This document shows, piece by piece, positions 57,835 through 64,000 of a stretch of 64,000 nucleotides of DNA. The stretch spans positions 7,874,001 through 7,938,000 of the forward strand of contig NZ_CP107880.1 of NCBI RefSeq assembly GCF_036013745.1, written 5' to 3'. The notes under the pieces were generated by a model that had not been told where the DNA came from, searched no databases, and saw only the letters and a program-made list of their open reading frames with translations. The position numbers and the translations under genes are program-made. Numbering within the stretch: the first letter of the stretch is position 1; the number at the start of each line of letters is the position of its first letter. The DNA is from Streptomyces sp. NBC_00483. Lineage in GTDB: Bacteria > Actinomycetota > Actinomycetes > Streptomycetales > Streptomycetaceae.

Positions 57835-59349
57835 TCAGGCGGACTCTGCGGCTTCGGCCGCCGCCGCGCGCGGCCCGCGGGTCTGCAGAAGGTCGACGAA
57901 CTCGCCGACCCGGGCTGCGAACGCGGGGTACTGCGGAAGCTCGTCACCGAGCAGCCCGTCGTCGAGGACGGCGGTGGCGAACGATGTGCCGTCGGCGGTC
58001 TTGGCCCGCAGCGCGGCCAGCCGTTCGCGGGCCGGGTCCACCATGGCGGCCGCGTGCTCGCCCGGGTCGAAGCCCGCGGACGGGGCCAGGCAGCACAGGT
58101 AGGCGGCGACGGTGAGGGCGAGATGGTGCGGCATCCGGCCGGAGCGCAGGTGGAGCAGTGCCGGGTCCGGGATGCGCTGGCGCAGCTTCACCGATCCGTC
58201 CGAGCCAACCTGCCGGGTGCGGTGTCCGAGCGCCGAGTTGGCCCAGCGGGTGAACAGCTGTTTCACGTACGCGTCCAGGTCGACGCCGTCGGGAACGGTC
58301 AGGCTCGGCAGGTACTCGTCCCACAGCACCGCACGCGCCGCCTCCGTCACGAAGGGCTGTGCGCTCGATTCCGGGATGGTGTCGCGGCCGTCGAGGGCCC
58401 CCAGGTAGGCGATGAGCGAGTGGGTGCCGTTGAGCAGCCGGACCTTGAGCAGCTCGTACGGGGTCACGTCGTCGGTGAACAGCGCCCCGCCCGCCTCCCA
58501 CGCGGGACGCGCCGCGGCGAAGTGGTCCTGCAGCACCCACATGCTGAACGGCTCGGCGGGCACCGGGACTTCGTCGTGCAGGCCGAGCGCCCCGGCGACG
58601 GCGGTGCGCTCCGCGTCCGTGGTGGCGGGCACGATGCGGTCGACCATGGTGTCGGGGAAGGTGACGTTCCCGGCGGCGAGCCAGGCAGCCACCTCCTCGC
58701 CCTCCCCGGCGGGCAGTTGGGCGATGAACTCCTCGACGAGACGGCGGGTGTGGTGGCCGTTGCCGACGAGGTTGTCGCAGCTGAGGACGGTGACCGGGGC
58801 ACCGTGCCCGGCGGCCCGCTCCTGCAGAGCGCGCACGATACGCCCCAGGGTGGTCACCGGTGCGGTGCGGTTGCCGCTCAGGTCGGCCCGGACACCTGGG
58901 TGGTCCAGGTCGAGGCCGCCGGTGCGGGGCGAGAAGGTGTAGCCGTGCTCGGTCACCGTCAGGGAGATCACGCGGGTGCCGGGCGCGGCGAGTGCCTGCT
59001 GTACGTGCTCGGGCTCGCGCGCGGCGACCAGAACGCCGGTGTGCACGGCGGGGACCGTGCAGCGCAGACCGTCGGGGGAGACCTCGGCGACGGTGTAGCG
59101 CAGGTCCTGGGCGCGCAGCGCGTCGGCGACGCCGGTGGAGCGGCCGGCCACCCCGACGATGCCCCAGGGGCCCGCCTCCTGGGCGAGCGCGGCGGCGGTG
59201 TAGACGGCCTGGTGGGCGCGGTGGAAGTTGCCGAGTCCGAGGTGCACGATGCCGGTGTCGGCCGCGGTCAGGGTGCGGCTGTGCAGCAGCGCGCTGGACG
59301 GCGCGGCGGCCGCGGACAGGCGGGGTGTGCGGGCGGGGGCGGTGGTCAT
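57835..59349 (-). CDS. Mannitol dehydrogenase family, probable D-fructuronate reductase (UxuB-like)
   Basis: Long-chain polyol dehydrogenase of 504 residues. The N-terminal HLGLGNFHRAHQAVY (36-50) is the nucleotide-binding signature, SCDNLVGNG (190-198) is conserved, and the catalytic Lys302-x4-Asn307-x-x-His310 appears as LKVRLLNGTH. The family interconverts D-fructuronate and D-mannonate, or fructose and mannitol. Position directly after mannonate dehydratase favours fructuronate reductase. Start and stop are separated by 54-76 bp from the neighbours in a same-strand operon. Confidence 0.9.
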   Translation of the reverse strand: MTTAPARTPRLSAAAAPSSALLHSRTLTAADTGIVHLGLGNFHRAHQAVYTAAALAQEAGPWGIVGVAGRSTGVADALRAQDLRYTVAEVSPDGLRCTVPAVHTGVLVAAREPEHVQQALAAPGTRVISLTVTEHGYTFSPRTGGLDLDHPGVRADLSGNRTAPVTTLGRIVRALQERAAGHGAPVTVLSCDNLVGNGHHTRRLVEEFIAQLPAGEGEEVAAWLAAGNVTFPDTMVDRIVPATTDAERTAVAGALGLHDEVPVPAEPFSMWVLQDHFAAARPAWEAGGALFTDDVTPYELLKVRLLNGTHSLIAYLGALDGRDTIPESSAQPFVTEAARAVLWDEYLPSLTVPDGVDLDAYVKQLFTRWANSALGHRTRQVGSDGSVKLRQRIPDPALLHLRSGRMPHHLALTVAAYLCCLAPSAGFDPGEHAAAMVDPARERLAALRAKTADGTSFATAVLDDGLLGDELPQYPAFAARVGEFVDLLQTRGPRAAAAEAAESA

Positions 59350-59425
59350 GAGGGGGTGTGTCCTTGCGCAGGGGTGCGGCCGGCGGCGTATGTCTGGCGT
59401 GTCCGGGCCATCGGGGCGGGCCGGG

Positions 59426-60649
59426 TCACCAGTCGGTCATGGAGCCGTCGCGCCGGCGGGCGACGGGCAGGTATGCCGCCTGGTACGGGTGACGGGCGGC
59501 GAGTTCCTCGTCCACCTCGATGCCGAGTCCGGGGGCTTCGCCGGGGTGCAGGTGACCGTCCGCGTACGACCAGGAGTGCTGGAACACCTCGTGCACCAGC
59601 GGGTCGTAGCCCATGTACTCCTGGATGGCGAAGTTGGGTGTGGCCAGGCCGACATGGAGCGAGGCGGCGAGCGCGACGGGGGAGACGTCCGAGGGGCCGT
59701 GCGGGCCGAGCTTGATCTGCCAGACGTCGGCGAGCGCGGCGATGCGGCGCAGGTGGCTGATGCCTCCGGCGTGGGTGACACAGCAGCGTACGAAGTCGAT
59801 GAGCTGCTCGGTGATCAGGCCCTGGCACTCCCAGAGTGTGTTGAACACCTCGCCGATGGCCAGTGGAACGGTGGTCTTCGCCCGGATCGGGCGCAGCACT
59901 TCCTGGTTCTCGGCGGGGGTGACGTCCTCCAGCCAGAACAGGTCGACGTCCTCCAGCGAACGGCCAAGGCGTGCCGCCTGGTTGGGCGTGAGGCGGTGGT
60001 GGGCGTCGTGCAGCAGCTTGATGTCGTCGCCGACGTGCGAGCGGGCCGCCGCGAGCGCCTTGGGGGCGTGGCGCAGATAGGCGTCGGTGTCCCAGGTCTC
60101 CTCGAACGGGGCGAGGCCGCGTCCGGCGGGCTCGTACCCGGCGCCGTCCTTGCTGACGCCGTAGACGACGTCCAGGCCGGGGACCCCGGTCTGTGCCCGG
60201 ACGGCCTGGAAGCCCTCGGCCAGCCGGGCGTCGATGGAGTCGAGGAGCTGGGGGACGTCCCAGCCGGTGGCATGGGTGTAGGACAGGATCCGGTCGCGGA
60301 CGGCACCACCGAGGAGCTGGTAGACCGGCAGGCCGACGGACTTGCCCTTGATATCCCACAGCGCCAGGTCGACCGCGCCGATGGAGGTCATGGTGACCGG
60401 GCCGCGCCGCCAGTACACGCCCCGGTACAGGTACTGCCACATGTCCTCGATACGGGCCGGGTCGCGCCCGATGAGCAGCGGCGCCACGTGGTCGCGGAGG
60501 TAGGCAGCGACGGCCAGTTCACGGCCGTTGAGGGTGGCGTCGCCCCAGCCGACGAGCCCCTGCTCGGTGGTTATCTTGAGGGTGACGAAGTTGCGGGTCG
60601 GGCTGGTGACCAGGACGTCGGCGGCGACGATGCGGTCGGGCTTGCTCAT
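59426..60649 (-). CDS. manD: D-mannonate dehydratase (enolase superfamily, ManD/RspA)
   Basis: Enolase-superfamily dehydratase of 407 residues converting D-mannonate to 2-keto-3-deoxy-D-gluconate. Magnesium ligands are Asp215, Glu241 and Glu267; His217 (LHDAHHR) and His317 ([11 protein letters not shown]) are the family acid/base residues, and [28 protein letters not shown] forms the capping region typical of ManD. The start overlaps the stop of the upstream dehydrogenase as TGATG. The subgroup also contains D-gluconate dehydratases of low activity, so mannonate is likely but not proven. Confidence 0.93.
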   Translation of the reverse strand: MSKPDRIVAADVLVTSPTRNFVTLKITTEQGLVGWGDATLNGRELAVAAYLRDHVAPLLIGRDPARIEDMWQYLYRGVYWRRGPVTMTSIGAVDLALWDIKGKSVGLPVYQLLGGAVRDRILSYTHATGWDVPQLLDSIDARLAEGFQAVRAQTGVPGLDVVYGVSKDGAGYEPAGRGLAPFEETWDTDAYLRHAPKALAAARSHVGDDIKLLHDAHHRLTPNQAARLGRSLEDVDLFWLEDVTPAENQEVLRPIRAKTTVPLAIGEVFNTLWECQGLITEQLIDFVRCCVTHAGGISHLRRIAALADVWQIKLGPHGPSDVSPVALAASLHVGLATPNFAIQEYMGYDPLVHEVFQHSWSYADGHLHPGEAPGLGIEVDEELAARHPYQAAYLPVARRRDGSMTDW

Positions 60650-61650
60650 CAGGGGTGCTCCACGATGTTGGTGAGTTCCCCGCCCGTGGCCAACTGCCGG
60701 ATGTTGGCGGCGATTTCGGCTGCGCGGGCGGCGAAGGTGTGACGTGTCAGTCCGCTGGAGTGCGGCGTCATCAGGACGTTGGACAGGGTGTGGAAGGGGT
60801 GGCGGCTGGGCTGCTGCCGTGCGCCGGGAGCGGCCGGGTAGGAGTACCAGACGTCCAGCGCGGCCCCACCCAGGCGGCCGGAGCGCAGCGCCTCGTACAG
60901 CGCGTCCTCGTCGACGACCGGCCCGCGTCCGACATTGATCAGGACCGACTCGGGGTGCAGCCGGGCGAGTTCGGCCGCGCCGAGCATCCCCCGGGTGGCG
61001 TCGCTGAGCGGTGCGGCGACGACCACGACGTCACTGCGGTCGAGCAGATGCGGCAGATCGTCGACGGAGCCGGACCACTCCAGACCCTGGGCGATCGCGT
61101 CCACCTCGCCGCGCCGGGTGACGGCGATCCCGCGCGCCCCGAAGGCCCGCAGCACCTGCCAGGCACGGGCGCCGATGTGTCCGAACCCGACGAAGCCGAC
61201 GGTCGCTCCGGCGAGGGTGGGCTGCCATCCGGCCTCCTGCGGGGCGTACACGGGGCTGAGCCAGTGGCCCTCGCGCAGGGCGGCGTCCTGACGGAGCAGG
61301 CCGCGCCGCAGCAGGACGGCGGAGGCGGCCACGTACTCCGCCATGGAGTCCTCGTGGTGGTACGTGCACGCCACCCGGGTGCCGGGCGACAGCGCGGAAC
61401 GGTCGATGCCGTCCGTGCCCGCGCCCGGGGCGTGCACCAGCCGCAGGCGTTGCCCGGCGCGGGCGATGGCAGCCGTGCACGCACCGGACACCAGGACGTC
61501 GGCCTCGACGACTGCCTTCTCGACCGCCTCCGGGTCGCTCGGCTCGCACCACACCACCGTGCTGTCCGCCGGGAGTTGGCGTTCGAACTCGGTGCGCAGC
61601 ATCTGCAGATTGGCGTCGGCCACGACGACGCGTATGCCGTGCCCGCTCAT
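60649..61650 (-). CDS. D-isomer-specific 2-hydroxyacid dehydrogenase family protein 2
   Basis: NAD-dependent dehydrogenase of 333 residues. GFGHIG (155-160) is the nucleotide loop; Arg242 ([10 protein letters not shown]) and His297 (MTPHSSG) are catalytic. The catalytic Glu region reads LDVWYSYPA, lacking the common EP, as in a subset of the family. The ATG at 61650 overlaps the LacI stop as ATGA. It may handle a side product of hexonate catabolism such as a 2-keto acid; the substrate is unknown. Confidence 0.9.
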   Translation of the reverse strand: MSGHGIRVVVADANLQMLRTEFERQLPADSTVVWCEPSDPEAVEKAVVEADVLVSGACTAAIARAGQRLRLVHAPGAGTDGIDRSALSPGTRVACTYHHEDSMAEYVAASAVLLRRGLLRQDAALREGHWLSPVYAPQEAGWQPTLAGATVGFVGFGHIGARAWQVLRAFGARGIAVTRRGEVDAIAQGLEWSGSVDDLPHLLDRSDVVVVAAPLSDATRGMLGAAELARLHPESVLINVGRGPVVDEDALYEALRSGRLGGAALDVWYSYPAAPGARQQPSRHPFHTLSNVLMTPHSSGLTRHTFAARAAEIAANIRQLATGGELTNIVEHP

Positions 61651-62672
61651 GCGCGGGCCGCCGTGAGCGCGGGGGCGGTGGCCGGTACGGGACCGGTGGA
61701 GCCGCGGACGTGGAGCTGGGTGGCGAGGCGCAGCGTGCTCGGCCGTGCGGGCCCGGTGTCGGACAGTGCGGCGGAGATCCGCTCCACGGCGCTCGCCCCG
61801 GCGCGCGCCATGGGAACCGAGACGCTGGTCAGCGCCGGGTGGGAGACCTCGGCGAAGGGAATGTCGTCGAAGCCGACGACGCTGAGGTCCTCGGGAACCC
61901 GGACGCCGAGCGTGCGGGCGCCGGTGAGGATGCCGAGCGCCACCAGGTCGTTGTGGGCGAGCACGGCGCTGGCGCCGGAGGCGAGCACACTGGCCGCGGC
62001 AGCGGTGCCGCCGGCGACGGTTTCCGACTGGCGCCCCAGCACGTCGAGTTCGAGGCCGGCTTCGGACGCCAACTCACGGGCCAGCGCTACTCGATGCGTG
62101 TTCGACCAGGACCGCTCCGACCCCTGAACGTAGGCGATCTTGCGGTGACCGAGGGCCGCCAGGTACTCCACGGTCTGGCGCAGCCCCTCACTCGCGTCGG
62201 CCAACACGCAATCGGCCTCCTCCGCCTCCCGGTTGACCAGAACCAGCGGCGTGTCACCGCACAGCCCGATCACCTCGTCGGCCTCGAGACGTGGCGAGCA
62301 GACGACAAGCCCGGCGGCGCGCCGGCGCAGCGTCCCGATCAGCTCGCGCTCGCGTTCGGGCTCGAAGTCCGTGTCGGCCAGGACGATGGTCAGCCGGCGG
62401 TGCCAGCCCTCGCGCTGCGCACTCTTGACGAAGGAACCAAAGACAGGGTTCGCCACGTCAGGCACGATCACGGCGATCGTGTCCTCCGTCTCGGCCCGGC
62501 CCCCGGCACCGCCCACGCGGCCGGGCGGTGTCTCGTACCCGAGCTCCCGAGCGGCTTCGACAACTTTGCGCAAGGTTTCCGGCCCCAGCCGGTCCGGGTC
62601 GTTGAACGCGCGGGACGCCGTGGACAGCGCGACACCAGCGCGCTTGGCCACGTCCGTCAGTGTGGGGGCCAC
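61647..62672 (-). CDS. LacI-family regulator of the gulonate/mannonate operon
   Basis: Regulator of 341 residues starting at GTG 62672, with GGAGG 5 bp upstream. The headpiece is TLTDVAKRAGVALSTASRAFNDPDRLGPETLRKV (4-37); the sensor domain has IAVIVPDVANPVFGSFVKSAQ, LGHRKIAYVQGSERSWSN and VPEDLSVVGFDDIPFAEVSHPALTSVSVP. It is the first gene of the six-gene operon ending at 55296, so it should autoregulate through the TTGCGCAA site in the promoter at 62741-62770. Confidence 0.92.
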   Translation of the reverse strand: MAPTLTDVAKRAGVALSTASRAFNDPDRLGPETLRKVVEAARELGYETPPGRVGGAGGRAETEDTIAVIVPDVANPVFGSFVKSAQREGWHRRLTIVLADTDFEPERERELIGTLRRRAAGLVVCSPRLEADEVIGLCGDTPLVLVNREAEEADCVLADASEGLRQTVEYLAALGHRKIAYVQGSERSWSNTHRVALARELASEAGLELDVLGRQSETVAGGTAAAASVLASGASAVLAHNDLVALGILTGARTLGVRVPEDLSVVGFDDIPFAEVSHPALTSVSVPMARAGASAVERISAALSDTGPARPSTLRLATQLHVRGSTGPVPATAPALTAARA

Positions 62673-62740
62673 CTTGCCTCCTGACGAGAAACGTGTTGCC
62701 GCAGGGCCTCCGGCGACAGGCGCGAAGGGCGGCATGCCTC

Positions 62741-62770
62741 ATGTTCGGCAAGGTTGCGCAATGTTGTCAA
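62741..62770 (-). promoter_or_regulatory. Promoter and TTGCGCAA operator of the LacI-led operon
   Basis: On the minus strand TTGACA (62770-62765), 18-bp spacer, GAACAT (62746-62741). The palindrome TTGCGCAA (62754-62761), typical of LacI-family sites, lies inside the spacer, so the repressor would compete with RNA polymerase. Confidence 0.68.
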
Positions 62771-62959
62771 TGGTTTGCCGCGAGGTTTCGGTGGCTCGAC
62801 GCGTGTGTAGCGCAATGGGGCTGGGCTCGCGGGTCCGGCATCGCGACGCCGCATTCCATCCGTGCGGTCCTGGTGGCCCGGGGAGTGCTATGGGTCCTCG
62901 TCGGATGCGCCTTGGAATCGCACAATGTCCGAGCATGCGTCGTGGCGTCCCCTCCTTGT

Positions 62960-63736
62960 TCACAAGCGCAGCAGCACGACAAGACGTTGATCCTGTTTGC
63001 TCATCGGGACCAGGGCTGTGATGCGCACTCGGATTTCCTTGCCTCCGTGGAAGGGCAGACAGAATCGGCGTTCGTCACCGTCGGGGTGGGCCTGTGCCTG
63101 ATGTGTGGCCCAGAGGTCTCGCGCTTCGTCGTTTCCTTCCAGGATCTCGTCGCGGAGTCGGAGCAGTTCCGGCGTGTCGGGATGCATGGCAATGGCGAAC
63201 CGGATCTGCGCCAGGAAGGGAATCGCCCAATCTTCTCGCCAGTTGACGAGCTGGTCGCGCGCTTCCGGGTAGAGAAAGGCGAAGCGCATCAGGTTTCGCT
63301 CGTAGGGCAGCCAAGGGAACCAGTCCTCTTGGGGCTGGTTGTGGGCGATGATGTCCCACCAGAGGTTCGATACGTAGGCAGGGTGGGGGAGCAGTGAGTC
63401 CAGCACTGCCTGCAGATGTACGTCGGCCTGCTGGCCGAGGTGGGCGTCCGATGGCGGAGGGGTGTGTCCCAGTGCCAGTTGATACAGCACGACTCGCTCG
63501 GCTTCCTCGAGCCTGAGCGTCATGGCCAGGCGCTGAACGAACTGCTCGGACACCGGGCGCGGACTGCCACCCTCCAGCTGGCGGTACCAAGAACTGGCGA
63601 CACCCGTGAGAGAGGCCACCTCATCCTGGGTCAAGCCGTCCTTCAATCGTCTGCGTGTGGAATCGATGCCTGGAATGCGGCGGTAGTCGAGCCGCTTTCT
63701 CCAATGGCGGAGCAGTGGCCCCAGCTCGGGAGTCAC
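62960..63736 (-). CDS. XRE regulator with MmyB-like ligand-binding domain
   Basis: Transcription factor of 258 residues. The GTG at 63736 has AGGGAAG about 8 bp upstream; the frame is open to TTG 63793, but with poor ribosome sites. The helix-turn-helix (about 25-75) includes GLTQDEVASLTGVASSWYRQLEGG; the C-terminal MmyB-like part has DSLLPHPAYVSNLWWDIIAHN and LMRFAFLYPEARDQLVNW, and these domains bind fatty acids or other hydrophobic ligands in known members. Such regulators usually control a divergent oxidoreductase or transporter gene, here perhaps the one starting at the window edge. Confidence 0.88.
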   Translation of the reverse strand: MTPELGPLLRHWRKRLDYRRIPGIDSTRRRLKDGLTQDEVASLTGVASSWYRQLEGGSPRPVSEQFVQRLAMTLRLEEAERVVLYQLALGHTPPPSDAHLGQQADVHLQAVLDSLLPHPAYVSNLWWDIIAHNQPQEDWFPWLPYERNLMRFAFLYPEARDQLVNWREDWAIPFLAQIRFAIAMHPDTPELLRLRDEILEGNDEARDLWATHQAQAHPDGDERRFCLPFHGGKEIRVRITALVPMSKQDQRLVVLLRL

Positions 63737-63806
63737 TGCGTGCTTCCCTGTATGGGCTGCATCACTCACGTGTACACCGCACCCGCCTTCCAAACGAGTA
63801 AGTTAG

Positions 63807-63842
63807 TGGCATATGTCCATTATCTTCAGGGGTTGGCATATG
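63807..63842. repeat. Direct repeat TGGCATATG upstream of the MmyB regulator
   Basis: TGGCATATG occurs at 63807-63815 and 63834-63842, 27 bp apart, in an AT-rich patch upstream of the XRE/MmyB gene. CATATG is itself palindromic. This is a plausible pair of binding sites for the regulator. Confidence 0.55.
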
Positions 63843-63977
63843 CAGGCCGTGACATTCCGGTAGCGGGTCACGTATCGCCGGAATGGGTGGCGGTAGAGGC
63901 GCTACTGCTGGTGGCGGAAGTTCCTGTGCAGCATTGCTTGTGCAAAAGCAGTGTGAGTAAAGGGAGCTGACCGGCCA

Positions 63978-64000
63978 TGTCCATGTTGTGGCGAACAGCC
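63978..64000 (+). CDS. Possible start of a divergent gene, cut by the window edge
   Basis: ATGTCCATGTTGTGGCGAAC is preceded by AAAGGGAG about 12 bp upstream; only eight codons are visible (MSMLWRTA). A gene divergent from the MmyB-type regulator is expected here from the family's usual layout. Low confidence because the sequence ends. Confidence 0.3.

Noticed and set aside
1..64000. CRISPR arrays, rRNA genes and tRNA genes
   Set aside because: No regularly spaced repeats, cas-like genes, rRNA motifs or foldable tRNA were noticed in either strand.

Overview
The window looks like an actinomycete chromosome, most probably Streptomyces or a close relative. It has very high G+C, many GTG and TTG starts, a mycothiol-dependent formaldehyde dehydrogenase, a DmdR/IdeR-type iron box, and sugar ABC operons that lack an ATPase gene (in Streptomyces the shared ATPase MsiK serves such systems). 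Most of the window appears to be a polysaccharide-utilisation region aimed at pectin, especially rhamnogalacturonan-I (RG-I) and its side chains, interrupted by several unrelated modules.

Layout. (1) 1-7253: a sugar ABC transporter (two permeases and a lipoprotein) running into a GH42 beta-galactosidase cut by the window edge, divergent from a GH3 glycosidase with an inserted beta-trefoil-like domain. Three palindromic operators lie between them. (2) 7294-10348: an iron-boxed DUF2470 plus siderophore-interacting-protein pair and an MHS-type transporter. (3) 10532-13134: a tyrosine integrase, an excisionase-like gene and a small lipoprotein gene bracketed by 43-44 bp direct repeats, which looks like a mobile-element remnant. 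(4) 13135-19293: S-(hydroxymethyl)mycothiol dehydrogenase, two IPNS-like 2-oxoglutarate oxygenases, an alpha/beta hydrolase, an NCS2 nucleobase permease and a divergent XRE-cupin regulator. This is an unrecognised catabolic module and the most interesting candidate system here.

(5) 19410-44068: the RG-I core. A ten-gene minus-strand run holds an SGNH esterase, a 2-hydroxyacid dehydrogenase, an ABC transporter, a LacI regulator, a DUF2264 hydrolase, a PcRGLX/YetA-like exo-RG lyase, a CE12 acetylesterase and a PL9 pectate lyase. It faces a second exo-RG lyase, a DeoR/LacI hybrid regulator and a PL11 RG lyase. A second CE12 esterase and an unrecognised cytoplasmic alpha/alpha-barrel-type protein follow. 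(6) 44907-55178: an ABC transporter, a LacI repressor, a GH78 alpha-L-rhamnosidase and a GH27 enzyme. They share a 13-bp operator (consensus TGWAACGCTTCAA) that also precedes the unrecognised gene at 41975, so they probably form one local regulon. A decayed lipase follows. (7) 55296-62672: a LacI-led operon of 2-hydroxyacid dehydrogenase, mannonate dehydratase, fructuronate reductase, zinc alcohol dehydrogenase and MHS transporter, which fits L-gulonate/hexuronate catabolism. (8) 62960-64000: an MmyB-type XRE regulator and the possible start of a divergent gene.

How it fits together. Secreted lyases (PL9, PL11, two exo-RG lyases) and acetylesterases would cut RG-I outside the cell, three ABC systems would import oligosaccharides, and cytoplasmic GH78, DUF2264, GH42 and GH3 enzymes would finish them. 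Neither a GH105 unsaturated galacturonyl hydrolase nor 2-keto-3-deoxygluconate-processing genes were recognised in the window. All family assignments come from reading the sequence; no database search was run.
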